Positions 32,477-43,085 of a stretch of 64,000 nt of DNA are shown here, piece by piece. The notes beneath the pieces were generated by a model that worked only from the letters and a program-made list of their open reading frames with translations, had not been told where the DNA came from and ran no database searches. The stretch lies in assembly GCA_022570795.1 (NCBI GenBank), contig JAKUDP010000002.1:620001-684000 (forward strand). The letters are read 5' to 3'. Made by a program: the position numbers and the translations under genes. The DNA is from Sphaerulina vaccinii (lineage: Eukaryota > Ascomycota > Dothideomycetes > Mycosphaerellales > Mycosphaerellaceae). Numbering within the stretch: the first letter of the stretch is position 1; each line of letters begins with the position of its first letter.

Positions 32477-33133
32477 ATGAACACAGACGGCACTCCTGCT
32501 GTTCAACCCCTCAACATCCCACCCTCACGAGCTCGAAGAACACTAGCAGCTCGTCTCGCACAACGGAACCAAGACAAGACATGGGACCACGACCCCGATG
32601 CTGTCGACGCCGCAGCTCTTGAAGTCGCTTCAGAGCTTCCCGAGGAGCCTTCCGAGCTATCTGGACTGCCTGGATCCGAAGACCTGGACGATGGACTCCA
32701 GATCACCGGTCTCAGAACTGTCAGTGGAGCAGGCCACATAAGTAGGGGCTCTGGATCTAAATTCTCTGGCCTCTTCAGCAGTAGTGATAGCGATGATTCA
32801 AGTAACGAAGAATTCGACGAAGATGCCGCTGGACGCGACCACACTCTAGACCGTGATGGAGGAGACTATGATGAGCCCACTTCAGACCCCACTAGCGATG
32901 GCTTTCGAAGACAGAGACCTATCAGGCGACCGTCTACTACTGAGGCGAAGGAGAGAACCCCGCTGGACGATAGCGATGAAGATGGCAGTGAGGAGCTCGA
33001 AATTACTGATCTGGACTTACCTGAAGAGATGCAGAGTAAGCTTGTCTTGAATAGGCATGAGGGCGAGGACAGTGAGGAGGACTCTAGCGATGATGATGGA
33101 TTGGTCGAGATAAGACCACGGCGGACGAGTTAG
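32477..33133 (+). CDS. acidic disordered protein, possibly truncated by an in-frame TAG
   Basis: The ATG-initiated frame gives 218 residues up to TAG 33131-33133. The N-terminal 40 residues are basic (SRARRTLAARLAQRNQDK). The rest is Asp/Glu/Ser-rich with clusters such as DSDEDGSEE and EDSEEDSSDDD, resembling nuclear or nucleolar acidic tails. No domain is recognised. The same reading frame stays open for another 140 codons (33134-33553) with a Ser/Thr/Ala-rich composition and a WSWFERR motif, so the TAG may be a lesion (CAG-to-TAG fits one C-to-T change) or the end of a short isoform. An intron from GTAAGC near 33037 to an acceptor near 33180 would skip the stop but remove acidic coding sequence. 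Confidence 0.6.
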   Translation: MNTDGTPAVQPLNIPPSRARRTLAARLAQRNQDKTWDHDPDAVDAAALEVASELPEEPSELSGLPGSEDLDDGLQITGLRTVSGAGHISRGSGSKFSGLFSSSDSDDSSNEEFDEDAAGRDHTLDRDGGDYDEPTSDPTSDGFRRQRPIRRPSTTEAKERTPLDDSDEDGSEELEITDLDLPEEMQSKLVLNRHEGEDSEEDSSDDDGLVEIRPRRTS

Positions 33134-34525
33134 GAAGTCGTCAGTCATCATCATGCCAGTAGTGGTTCCGAGGCTGCAGAAGCAACACTACAAGCAAGTT
33201 TCCTGGACGGCGCGAATGCATCAGAGGAATCTCCGGTTCCTGCTGCTGCTGGAAGAAGTGGTTCTTTCGCGATGGGTCCTGTTACTTCTGGTTCCACAGA
33301 GTCTGCAACCGATGGTCAACAACCAGATACCATGATGCCGTCCACCATCACGACAGAACCAATAGCCGCACCTGCGACAACATCGAATGATCCTGATTCG
33401 AGAAAGATGGAGGCTTACTGGTCCTGGTTCGAGAGAAGAACCCATCTTCCCCATTCTAATTGGGATCAAGAAACAGAAAGGCGAAGCGTTTCCCTTTCTT
33501 TCTCAGAAGGAGATCCAAAAATTCAGAATCCGACGATGAAGATGAGTATTTAGGAGACACGTTGGTGGACTTGGGAGTGGTGGAGTGCGTTGTGGTACAG
33601 GACTTTCCCTGATACGTGGTATTGTTGTTGTTGCTGCTGTTTTTGTGATTGGCGGGATGTGGATGTGGGTCATGTTCTCGTTGGTGGGAAAGTGGAGGCG
33701 GCCGCCGCACGAGCGGAAAGGAGGTTCTGGTACAGGATCAGGAATTGATTGTAGCATAAGGAGGCATGGCGTTTGTGCTATCGTTATGGAAAGAGCGGCA
33801 TGATGGTATGAGCCATTCAGATATGCCGGAAGAGGATAGATGATACGACTTGATCATTATGCATGTTTGCTGCGTTTCTGTAAAGATACCATTGAGTTCA
33901 GACCGTGTCGACTTTTAGCAAAGCTTCAATACTCACCCATATCGCTCTCGTCTCCCATTGATCCTGCATTCATCAAAGTCCAATATCACGACTTCTTCGC
34001 GCCTCCATCACCACCCGCCAGCCACTCTCATTTTGTCCCAATGGAACAGTCCACACGCCACCCACACTTCATTCTCTCGAATGCAATGAGCCGCACACCA
34101 ACAAGTATCTCACTTGTGCTAGCCTCTCCCTCATTAGCTCCTTGCTGAAGGCCATAGAATATCATAACCTACGTAATGCCAAACACTGGCGGCACCGTTG
34201 AATAGTGGTCAGTCATATGCTTCCCTCCGAATCTTTAGCGAATCACTATAAACCGCCTGTATCTAGATCTTGACCAGACTTTTGCGTACTCTTGCCCAGC
34301 TCCCAGGTTAGCCAGATAAGGGCGAAGATACGAGACAGGATAGGTGACGCGGGACAGGACGCGATATGCTGCGTTTCCTAAGTTACCATTGAGTTCTGTC
34401 ATTCGTAGCAATAATAGCAATCAAGTACTGGTGTCCGTGTCAGGGTATATCTCTCTTCTCTTCTCTCCTCTGCGGCCGTCGCTCGTCACATTATCAGTGC
34501 TATGCAATTGCTTGACCAGATTCCC
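33134..34525. other. open-frame continuation and intergenic DNA
   Basis: Up to 33553 this is the in-frame continuation of the acidic protein. A different plus-strand frame at about 33585-33803 encodes a hydrophobic helix followed by basic residues (VVVAAVFVIGGMWMW, then KWRRPP), which looks like a real transmembrane segment but cannot be joined to the upstream exon by good splice sites. From 33804 to 34525 nothing was recognised. Confidence 0.45.
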
Positions 34526-36208
34526 TCATATCGCAGGAGCCTGCCATGCTTCCCTCCTTATCTTCATCAAATTACTCTGCTTATGCGGAAACGAAATTTC
34601 CCGTTCTTTATAAAACCCTACATCTTCCAGATAGTTTCTTATCTTCTCGTTGTCTACCCTGGGTTCCATCATTACTGTGTTCGTCCTTGAGTCGGCTGTA
34701 AAACAACAATGTACTAACGCAGACATCCAGACTTTAAACCGGTGTTGGCCACGGAAATCTTGTTCCCCTACTAGCACGTGTAAACCTCGATCGAAGTCAT
34801 CTGCTGCTCCGCCGAGGTAGGAGGCGAGTTTATCTTCTTTTACCCAGTAGATTTCAAAATAGCCGAAGGGTTTCCCGTCGAAGCAGCCAATTACTGGCAT
34901 GGAGTGTTTCGACGTGAGGCCGCCTTTTAAGAATTCCTCTTGGTGAGATTGAGGCCCTTGTTCGCCCCATGAGTGAGAGACTCGGGGATCGTTCATCCAT
35001 TTGTGGAGGAGTTCGACGTCTGTCATTGAGGTTGTTTCTTGGGGTGAGGTGTTGTTGCCAGGTTCAGGAGTGTGTACTGTGGGTACAGAAGAATCGGAGT
35101 GAGATGCGTGGTGGCGTAGGATGTCGCGGCCAGTTGTAAGTGTAGATGTCCCTTCAGGATTTGAGAAGGGACCTGAGTATGGGACTGGACGTTTGCTGAG
35201 TGATGCAACGCGGAATGTAAGGTACTGGCCTAGAGAGGGGATGTATCGAATATAGAACGTTTCGCCTTGTCGCCATGGCTTCGGACGGATAGGATGTCTG
35301 CAATTATTCGTGAAACCGTATTGGACTGGTGGAGGAGGATAGTATGTTGGTAGATGAGAGGAAGAGTGGAAAGGTCCTGGAGGTGTGCCTGCACGGCTTA
35401 TCATTGTTGATTGTGAAGCTGCGGCTTCTCGTAGATTGCTGCCGCCGTCTGTGTCGGTATGGATTCTGCTGTTGCGATTTGGACTTGAGGGGCGACTGCC
35501 TGCGGGCGACAGAGCGGGATAGTTTGATGTAAGTGGTGTGAGAGTGAAGAGGTAGATTCGAGGATCCATTTGCCAGAATGTCCTGCGGGAGACGAACATT
35601 TTGTTCCAGCCTTCGGAGAGGTTGCTGAGGCCATCCATTGGGTCCAGACCTACTGAGGAGTCTTCTGATGCGATCAGACCCATTCTTTCGAGCTTTGGGA
35701 GGAGGTGTTTGCTTTTGAAGATGCCCTCCTTGTTGATATATATCCTCCACTCGCCTCTAGGTTTGCCTTCGTCTGGTGTACTTTCAGAAGCAGAAGTCTT
35801 CAGCTGCGGTTCTGGCTCCTTTTGGTGGAAGTACCAGTATAATGTAGCCCACAGCATCATGGCAATCTGTCGCGTGGGACTCGTCGGCGGCTTGAACTCG
35901 CTCGATGCTGGATTGGAGATGGAAGATATGAAGAGATGATCATTCTTCAGACTTGGTCGCCTGAAACGATGTATGCCTCGCTCTTTCTGTGGCAGCGCTT
36001 CTGCTCTTGGAGTCGCATCAGGATCAGAGCTCCCTTCTGCGCCTTTCTCTTCCTCCTCATCGTCCTCGTTGTTCAAGATAATGGTCCAGCCTGGTGGGAA
36101 GACATTGTGGTGGTGGCTCAAGTCATTGGACTTGAAGTATAGACCTCCAAACACTGGTGTGACGTTCAGTGTCTGGCCATTGGGAAGGTGAACTTGATTC
36201 GGAGCCAT
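34526..36208 (-). CDS. siderophore-type N5-hydroxyornithine acyltransferase, SidF/SidL-like
   Basis: An intronless frame of 560 residues from ATG 36208. An in-frame start at 36283 would add 25 residues unlike the family. The N-terminus (HLPNGQTLNVTPVFGGLYFKSN) and the C-terminal GNAT-like domain (LLHKWMNDPRVSHSWGEQGP, then HVLVGEQDFRG and EPRVDNEKI) match the AlcB/RhbD-type acyltransferase family that includes Aspergillus SidF and SidL. These transfer an acetyl or anhydromevalonyl group from CoA to N5-hydroxyornithine during fusarinine or ferricrocin siderophore synthesis. SidF is peroxisomal and ends in a PTS1, whereas this protein ends WQAPAI with no PTS1, favouring a SidL-like cytosolic enzyme (inference). 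A Ser/Pro-rich linker of about 90 residues makes it longer than usual. No other siderophore gene is nearby. Confidence 0.87.
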   Translation of the reverse strand: MAPNQVHLPNGQTLNVTPVFGGLYFKSNDLSHHHNVFPPGWTIILNNEDDEEEEKGAEGSSDPDATPRAEALPQKERGIHRFRRPSLKNDHLFISSISNPASSEFKPPTSPTRQIAMMLWATLYWYFHQKEPEPQLKTSASESTPDEGKPRGEWRIYINKEGIFKSKHLLPKLERMGLIASEDSSVGLDPMDGLSNLSEGWNKMFVSRRTFWQMDPRIYLFTLTPLTSNYPALSPAGSRPSSPNRNSRIHTDTDGGSNLREAAASQSTMISRAGTPPGPFHSSSHLPTYYPPPPVQYGFTNNCRHPIRPKPWRQGETFYIRYIPSLGQYLTFRVASLSKRPVPYSGPFSNPEGTSTLTTGRDILRHHASHSDSSVPTVHTPEPGNNTSPQETTSMTDVELLHKWMNDPRVSHSWGEQGPQSHQEEFLKGGLTSKHSMPVIGCFDGKPFGYFEIYWVKEDKLASYLGGAADDFDRGLHVLVGEQDFRGQHRFKVWMSALVHCCFTADSRTNTVMMEPRVDNEKIRNYLEDVGFYKEREISFPHKQSNLMKIRREAWQAPAI

Positions 36209-37007
36209 GGTCTTGTCTTCATGTGGCCTGATATTCAATATTGTCCAGAGGTCGCTTGAGAAGAGGGTGATGGGCCATCCCACTTACTCCTTTGGGACGA
36301 ATTAGAACTAATCAATGGCATGCATGGCACTCAGGAGGAACTGAACCATTTCACGCGTGGCGGCTCCTCCTGATGAACATGCCGCACCAAGGCGCATCTA
36401 GATTGCATATGAGACTCTGCATACATAGACATCTCACACTCTCACTGCACAACATATGTAAGGCGAGACAAGCATAAGGAAATATGTCTTGCAGGGTGTC
36501 AAAAAGAAGCGAAGCTCCATAATCTGACCTGACGCGTGGGTACACGACTCGACACGCATGCAGAGCTAGGGATTCGATTAATAGGAAGGGAAGGGCAAAT
36601 CGGATCTCAGGCGTGGTTCAATTGCACCGCCACTTCCGCTGGGCGACCAGCATCAAGCTGAATCAAGAATAGTATCGCGCGCGTCTTTTGAACTTTGATT
36701 AATAGATCGACAACCGTTCTATCGTTCGTCCTTCTTCAGCCTTCTTTTCGCCTTCATCTGTCTCTGTCGCTTCTCCCGGAGGACACGCGAACGTTGTGCG
36801 ACAGAAGTGAAGTGGAACAACCGGGCTGCAGGGAGGTGGATACAGGACAGCGCATGATGGGAGGATAAGAAACAGAATCAGAGCTGAGCATTGGGAAGAA
36901 CTGGAAGAGCTCGTGTCGCTAGAGCAGAGCAGAGCCCACCAAGGAATATTCATTCATGCTCGGAGCAACATGTTTCAGTAAGACTGTATGCCAGACAGTC
37001 GCGTGGG
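36209..37007. other. divergent intergenic region
   Basis: This is the shared upstream region of the SidF/SidL-like gene (minus) and the 2025-residue protein gene (plus). A GGATAA core lies near 36862, but I saw no full SreA-type GATA consensus. No other feature was seen. Confidence 0.5.
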
Positions 37008-40000
37008 ATGTTCAAGAAATCGCGAAATGCGCACTCGCGCACTGGTTCCTCGACCTCGACACATACTGTCGGTACGCCTGCCACGAGGAGTCCGAACGTA
37101 GAGCCTCTACCGATCTCGCCACTGCAGATGACCTTCGACTTCGAGCTACCGACTAGCTCGAGCGATGCTGACTTGTCCTCGCCATTCTCGCCTACGAGTC
37201 CTACCAGTGCAACGGGGAGGCAGTACAATGATGAGAAGGGAGAGGGGTCTTATGCTTATGCTTATGGAAGTGCCGGGCAGAAACCACGTGGCGGACTTTC
37301 GGTGTTTCCTACAAGCTCAGCAGGCACAGCGAGGAGCAACAGTCAGAGTGCGCGCAGAATAATGTCGGGAGAGGCGCAAGAGACAGGGTGGAACGCTGGA
37401 GACAGTATAGGTGGTACTCTGGAGGAAGAAGATAGTACTGCAGGAGGGAAGACATCGCTGGTGAGGAAACAGTCTGTGATGAGCCACAGATTGAGCACAA
37501 ACTTCCAATTCGACGATGTCGCGCCTATGCCGCCATTCTCCAGCACACCTACATCTTCTATACCGGACGAAAGGCCCAAGACTGCACATGGAAACAACAG
37601 TTTCGCGCCCAGTACAAAGATGGAGGCGTCGCTGTTCCCAGCGAGATCAGATACGCCTGTCATGCCGCCGACTCCTTCACCGATATTGCCGTCTATGAAT
37701 CGCTCGTTCATCGACAGCCGAGACAAGCCATACAGTCATCCTGCGAAGCCCTTTGCGAATCTATCCAGAAATCACAGCTCGCCCGATCTCTCACTCGCCA
37801 ATGGCAAGACACCAGTATCAGTGTCGCGAGGTCCGACGCCAATCTACAGTAATAGGACTCTCACACCACAGGCCAGCTTACAGGACATCGGTCAAAGATC
37901 AAATTACAGCGGCTCTACCGCTCGACCTAGCACTGTCGCCTCCAGCAGAACAGCCATATCTGCTGCTCCGTCTCCTACGATCGGGGTACCTTACGGCGCA
38001 ACAGCAGATTCATATCCTCTACCACAACACGTCAAAACACGTCCGAAGACGCTTGGTCCTACCTCGAGTGTTGGAGGCGTTGTCGTACCAACTCATCACA
38101 CATCAGCTGTCAAGCCATCAACTTCCAAATCGGAGGCACGGAAATCGGTCGCTCCTAAGAAGAAAGGTCGATTACTGAACCCCATGCTTTTACTCCAGCG
38201 TCGACGAACAAGTCAGGACCCCGAAGCTGTGGACGCCGAAAGAGCTAATCGTGAAGCTCAAGCTCAAGCTCTCGCGAGGCAAAAGGATGTTTTGCAGTCG
38301 GGACTCAACATCCCGCCTCCAGACTTTGATCCAAGAATAAAAGGAAAGGTTGTTCATGACTTTAGCGCACCGAGGGAGAAGAGACGTACTTTTGACGAAA
38401 GTGATGGTGTTCCTCCGCCGCCGAACGTGGAATACAGTAATGAACGAGGCAGAGGGGAGGTGGATGGCCCACGAAACTTTCAACATGCAGGTCAGCCTTC
38501 GATACTGAGCGGTGGTGAAGGTGGAGGGAGCGGGTTTGGACGACCTGCTTACTACAGCAATAGACAGCCTTCGTCACCGAGCTTTCCACCACGTCAACAG
38601 TCTCTGATCAATCGTGGGAGGAGGAGTCCACACACCCCGGTATTCAGAGAGAACTTGGACGAAAATCCCGAAACGTCAAAAAGATTGAGTTCGATACACG
38701 CCGAAAACTTAGAGAACAAGGAGTTCTTGCAGAGGGCATCTGCAGCAACACACTCACAGGAAAGCTCTATACTACCTCCCTTTGCGAGACGTAGCCAGAT
38801 GCTCGACCCAACTCAAGCAAGCTTCTATCAGGACGATGATTCCAAGCGTTCGAGTGACCCTTCGACACATAAAGGTCATGACTCTCCACTGAGCGATGGT
38901 GGGCCGATCAGTCCACTCAGCGAAAGACATAGTGGGCACGATGCCATTAGTCCTACTTCTGCAGGCGCAACAAGTCCACATGGGTCGAGGCCAGTCTCGC
39001 ATATCAATACCACTTTGGCAGATCTCAATGGCAACAGAACTTCGGCTGGCGAGAGTTCACGGGGGTCTGCGAGCGAAAGGATATCGCGACCATACTCAGT
39101 TGTACTGGCTCCTCCACAAATTGACACGATTGCAGAAGGTTCGGTGGACAACTCGCCCATAGACGGAAATGCAGCTCGAGCCAATGTCCAGGAACCACAG
39201 TATCTCGCACGTGGTGTCTCGATACGAAACTCCCCAAGCCCAAGGCCGTCCGAGACATCACTCTCGCCACCAAACGCATTGACACCGGAAGCGAATGCTG
39301 AGGCCCCCTGGTCTCAAGCGCTCCTGGATAGGACAGCAGGTTTCCCAACGCCAGACGACACTCCAGAATTAGTGCAAGATGCAGCTACATTTCAAACGCA
39401 ACGAACACCGCCTAAGCTGGTTGAGAAGAGAGCATCTGCTGTAGGCCATTCCTCGAAGAAAAGCGCAACCCTGCCGAAGAAGAATGCTAGCAACGCATCT
39501 CGATTCTCCTTCCAATTCGGTGGCGAGAGTGCCGCGCAAGAACACGCGCTGGAAGAGAAACACCGTAAGATTGTGTCTCAGGAGATCACAGATCCAGTGG
39601 TCAGCCCAGGAGAAGAAGACGAAGATGACTACTTCGACGAAGATGCAATGGACGACATGGACGAATTCGAAATGCGAGATCAAACCTCACCTGACGAGCA
39701 ACCGCAACCAATGCTGCACCCTACTCAATCGAAACCAGGCGATAGCAGCATTTCCAACGCCGGCACTTCACAAAGTTCACTATACCTTCAACAGGCTCGA
39801 CAAGCGCTTCACCAACCTTCCGAAAGCGATAATGATTCTTTGTATGACGACGAAGTTCCTCAGATCACTGATGAGCAGTATTTACCTTATGCAGAGCACC
39901 CGGCATTTCGCGCGCATTCTGCTATGGGTCGCAATTCGGAGATGCCAGATGGTGCGGATGGGTACTGGCGAGACAGCACAATCGACTCTTATATGCGAGA

Positions 40001-43000
40001 TTCGTACTATCCACAAAGTCGGGCATCACGGATCACGAGTGCACTCCCTGGGCAGAACCCGAATTATGCGGCGGACTATCTGAGTGCACTTGATAGGGAT
40101 AGTGTACGCTTCTCGCGAGCTCCAGGGATGGTGGGCGGGGGAGGCGGCGGGGAGGTGGATGGCACGCGAAGCTCTCATCATGCAGGTCAGCCGAACTTGA
40201 TTGTGCCTGGCCAAGCTTCGAGTCTTTCAACACCAGCAGGTAGCGGGCAGGCGGATGGACCACGAAGCTCGAAACACGCAGGCCAGCCAAGTTCGGGTGT
40301 CTCTGGCCAAGCTTCGACTTCCTCAGCACCGCCCATGAAGCCAGCACTGCCGCATCGCGACAGTGGCAATAGCGAGCGCAATCGTGCTGTCAGCGGCTTC
40401 AGCTTCAGCACTCCTGGTGCAACACCCGCCTCCGAGCGAGTCGATCCACTCGAAGACTTTCAGGCCTCATCGAGTGGACTAAGCCATTCTACAGTCGCTG
40501 AACGCGCAAGTGGGTTATATGGGCAAACGGACTCTTCTCAGACCACGCCAAAGTTCGCCGGAACTGAAGACACACCGCGCGTGGGCCCGATTTCTTCTCC
40601 AAGAGAGTCAAGAAAGCAGCGAGAATCGCTTCCAGTGGATAGCGCGCAAGCTAGCTCACCTAGTCAGAAAGATCGGTCCAGCTGCTGCTCTGATGATGGT
40701 TTCCATAACGGAGCACGTGCAGGCGCACTCAGCTCTGTGTCGCAGTCGCGAAACACTCAGAGGGACATCTCCATGAGCAGCGATATGAGCTTTGAAGACT
40801 TCGCTCGTAGCGGTTTTGCGCGAGGAATGAGTCCGGTCACGCCGAGTATGGGACACTTGCCACGCATAAGCAAGGGCGAGAGCGACTTGCTACGTATTGG
40901 CAGTCCAAGCAAGCCGAAGACATCACCGCCGAAGACATCTGGTCTTGGTTTGAGTAACTTTGCTGGTTTCGACTTTGGACACACGACCGTGGAAGAAGAT
41001 CGAGCGCTTGATCTGCCGGACTATGGTATGGCACAACAAGATGTGCGGACGTCCATCATTTCAACGAGTCAGATCCCTGATCGTGATTCGAAGACTGGCT
41101 TTGATACGCATGCATACGACAGCCAGATCGACTCAATCTCCTCCGTGCCAACGCATTCAAAGCACGCATCTAGTGCCACCAGTCCGGGGCAGAGATGGCA
41201 GAGGTCACACGAGATCATACAGCAACGTTTCGGGAGCCCACCTTTGCCCACCAGTCCTCGCAGCATCATCAACGCAGCCAGTCCTCCGAGCAACAGTCAT
41301 TCGACGCCCAAGATGCCATCTGCAGGTAAAAGTGTGGCAAACCATTTCCCTGCAGCGTCGCCGCCGCAAAGCAGAAATCCTGTCGAGAAGGTGAATTACG
41401 ATGATGGCCAGGATGACATGTATTTCGATGACGGAAACTTTGGTGTGGACTTCGGCGAGCCGATACCAACTGTCGGCGGTTTCGACGAAAGCGCCTTCGA
41501 CGACGACAACTTCTTGTACAGACCGAACGCTGCTGTCAACGCTCCTCAAGGGTATGGTCATCGACAACAGAAAAGCGACATGTCTGTTCAAAGCATCGGC
41601 AGTGATGGGCCATACCCATCATTCGCAGTCCCGAACGCCAGCAAAGCGCTTGCACGAAACTCGCAACTAATGCTAGAAGACTTGCCCATCCAGGCACCCG
41701 TGGACCCGAAGTACATTCCTCAACGAAACCCGTCCGAAGATGCGAAGAGGCTGGGCCTGAGCGACAAAGCACCACCTGTCCCAGTGTCAGAGGCGAATAC
41801 GGAAGCTTTCCGGCATATGCAGAACAGTCTACAAAAGTACCATGCCGCACTGGCCGATGCCACCAATCGAGCAGCTAGTGAAGGCCGCTTCGTTCGTCAA
41901 CCCAGTGTAGCTTCGACAGTCGCAAGCAAGCCCGACCTCGCTGTCCCTCAACTCGCAGTCGATACACACAGCTTGCGAGACGATGTCAGCATGTACTCAC
42001 ACGATGAAGACGGCGGTGAGGTTCCAATGCCTTTTGGCAACGGCGTCAATCGAAGCGGAACTCAGGGAAGCCAGCTGTCACATATAACAGGCTACAGTCC
42101 TCAAAAGATGTCCTCTTTCGACTTCGGCTTCGAGCAACAGTCTGCCATCAGCGATTTTGGCGACTATGGAGATGACGATGACGATTTGGTAGCTGCAGCC
42201 AACGCCGAAGTCCTAGCTTCTGATGATGAAGGTTTCTACGGCCAGGAATTCGAATTCTATGGTCGTCCTCGAGCCAATTCAGCTGAACTTCAAGCTATTA
42301 ACGGCGGCTTCTTCGGACCTGACGGCGATGATGGACTCCAGAGGAACAAGAGTTCGAGAGAGCCTAATCTGACGCCTATTACCGAACGAAGTGAGTTCAG
42401 TACAAGGAACAGCTTCGTGGCTGGGATGCCGTTCGCGCCAGGTGGTCATGGAAATCACTCTCCTGCATTGTCCCGTATGCCGATCACGCCTCTCACAGAG
42501 CATGATATCACGAGTTTTGATGAGTTGAGACGATTAAGAGCTCATGCTTTTGGTGGAAGGGCGGGGAGTGAGAAGAGTTCCTCTAATCGCAGCAGTCAGC
42601 ATTCTTTCAGCCTGCTCAGCCCAACAATCGACACGAGTGTGGCTGGACAACAACAACAACAAGGACATCAGTACACCAATGGCTTCCAGGAACCCTCAAG
42701 CACGACAGCGACGAAACCCCTCCCAATCGACACCGGACTCAACTTCTTCAATACAGCCGTCGACAGTCCACAATCCGCTACGAGTAGCAACGGTAACAGC
42801 TTCGCGTTAGACGTCGACGCTACGCCGAAGCGCAACAGCAATATTATCCACGAGCCTGTAACGGCGAAGAAAGCTCCTCCACCACCGAGAATGATGACTA
42901 GTCCTACCAGTCCGAGAAGTGCTGGAGGGCATAGTAGGAGTGGCAGCGCAGCTGATAGTATTACTTATGTTCAAGAACCTGATAGTGAGGGGAGACCGAG

Positions 43001-43085
43001 ATGGATGTTGGAAAGGAGGAGGACTAGTGAGGCGGGGCAGTTGGAATTGGTTGGGAGAGAGGAGGTTAGGGGGGGATGGATTTGA
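37008..43085 (+). CDS. very large disordered protein, unknown function
   Basis: One continuous frame of 2025 residues from ATG 37008 (MFKKSRNAHSRTG). The frame is open upstream to 36891 but with no ATG. It is Ser/Pro/Asp-rich throughout with no catalytic domain. Landmarks are a basic block (KKKGRLLNPMLLLQRRR) followed by DPRIKGKVVHDFSAPREKRR near 38180-38385, several acidic Asp-Asp-rich clusters (EEDEDDYFDEDAMDD, YGDDDDDLV), and a possible short helix near 41800-41870 (HMQNSLQKYHAALADA). A motif of the form DG-x-R-x3-HAGQP occurs three times, at about 38460, 40155 and 40250. Long Ser/Pro-rich proteins of this kind occur across Pezizomycotina as unnamed orthologues. A cortical or septal scaffold role is a guess. 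An intronless 6 kb frame argues that it is functional. Confidence 0.78.
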   Translation: MFKKSRNAHSRTGSSTSTHTVGTPATRSPNVEPLPISPLQMTFDFELPTSSSDADLSSPFSPTSPTSATGRQYNDEKGEGSYAYAYGSAGQKPRGGLSVFPTSSAGTARSNSQSARRIMSGEAQETGWNAGDSIGGTLEEEDSTAGGKTSLVRKQSVMSHRLSTNFQFDDVAPMPPFSSTPTSSIPDERPKTAHGNNSFAPSTKMEASLFPARSDTPVMPPTPSPILPSMNRSFIDSRDKPYSHPAKPFANLSRNHSSPDLSLANGKTPVSVSRGPTPIYSNRTLTPQASLQDIGQRSNYSGSTARPSTVASSRTAISAAPSPTIGVPYGATADSYPLPQHVKTRPKTLGPTSSVGGVVVPTHHTSAVKPSTSKSEARKSVAPKKKGRLLNPMLLLQRRRTSQDPEAVDAERANREAQAQALARQKDVLQSGLNIPPPDFDPRIKGKVVHDFSAPREKRRTFDESDGVPPPPNVEYSNERGRGEVDGPRNFQHAGQPSILSGGEGGGSGFGRPAYYSNRQPSSPSFPPRQQSLINRGRRSPHTPVFRENLDENPETSKRLSSIHAENLENKEFLQRASAATHSQESSILPPFARRSQMLDPTQASFYQDDDSKRSSDPSTHKGHDSPLSDGGPISPLSERHSGHDAISPTSAGATSPHGSRPVSHINTTLADLNGNRTSAGESSRGSASERISRPYSVVLAPPQIDTIAEGSVDNSPIDGNAARANVQEPQYLARGVSIRNSPSPRPSETSLSPPNALTPEANAEAPWSQALLDRTAGFPTPDDTPELVQDAATFQTQRTPPKLVEKRASAVGHSSKKSATLPKKNASNASRFSFQFGGESAAQEHALEEKHRKIVSQEITDPVVSPGEEDEDDYFDEDAMDDMDEFEMRDQTSPDEQPQPMLHPTQSKPGDSSISNAGTSQSSLYLQQARQALHQPSESDNDSLYDDEVPQITDEQYLPYAEHPAFRAHSAMGRNSEMPDGADGYWRDSTIDSYMRDSYYPQSRASRITSALPGQNPNYAADYLSALDRDSVRFSRAPGMVGGGGGGEVDGTRSSHHAGQPNLIVPGQASSLSTPAGSGQADGPRSSKHAGQPSSGVSGQASTSSAPPMKPALPHRDSGNSERNRAVSGFSFSTPGATPASERVDPLEDFQASSSGLSHSTVAERASGLYGQTDSSQTTPKFAGTEDTPRVGPISSPRESRKQRESLPVDSAQASSPSQKDRSSCCSDDGFHNGARAGALSSVSQSRNTQRDISMSSDMSFEDFARSGFARGMSPVTPSMGHLPRISKGESDLLRIGSPSKPKTSPPKTSGLGLSNFAGFDFGHTTVEEDRALDLPDYGMAQQDVRTSIISTSQIPDRDSKTGFDTHAYDSQIDSISSVPTHSKHASSATSPGQRWQRSHEIIQQRFGSPPLPTSPRSIINAASPPSNSHSTPKMPSAGKSVANHFPAASPPQSRNPVEKVNYDDGQDDMYFDDGNFGVDFGEPIPTVGGFDESAFDDDNFLYRPNAAVNAPQGYGHRQQKSDMSVQSIGSDGPYPSFAVPNASKALARNSQLMLEDLPIQAPVDPKYIPQRNPSEDAKRLGLSDKAPPVPVSEANTEAFRHMQNSLQKYHAALADATNRAASEGRFVRQPSVASTVASKPDLAVPQLAVDTHSLRDDVSMYSHDEDGGEVPMPFGNGVNRSGTQGSQLSHITGYSPQKMSSFDFGFEQQSAISDFGDYGDDDDDLVAAANAEVLASDDEGFYGQEFEFYGRPRANSAELQAINGGFFGPDGDDGLQRNKSSREPNLTPITERSEFSTRNSFVAGMPFAPGGHGNHSPALSRMPITPLTEHDITSFDELRRLRAHAFGGRAGSEKSSSNRSSQHSFSLLSPTIDTSVAGQQQQQGHQYTNGFQEPSSTTATKPLPIDTGLNFFNTAVDSPQSATSSNGNSFALDVDATPKRNSNIIHEPVTAKKAPPPPRMMTSPTSPRSAGGHSRSGSAADSITYVQEPDSEGRPRWMLERRRTSEAGQLELVGREEVRGGWI

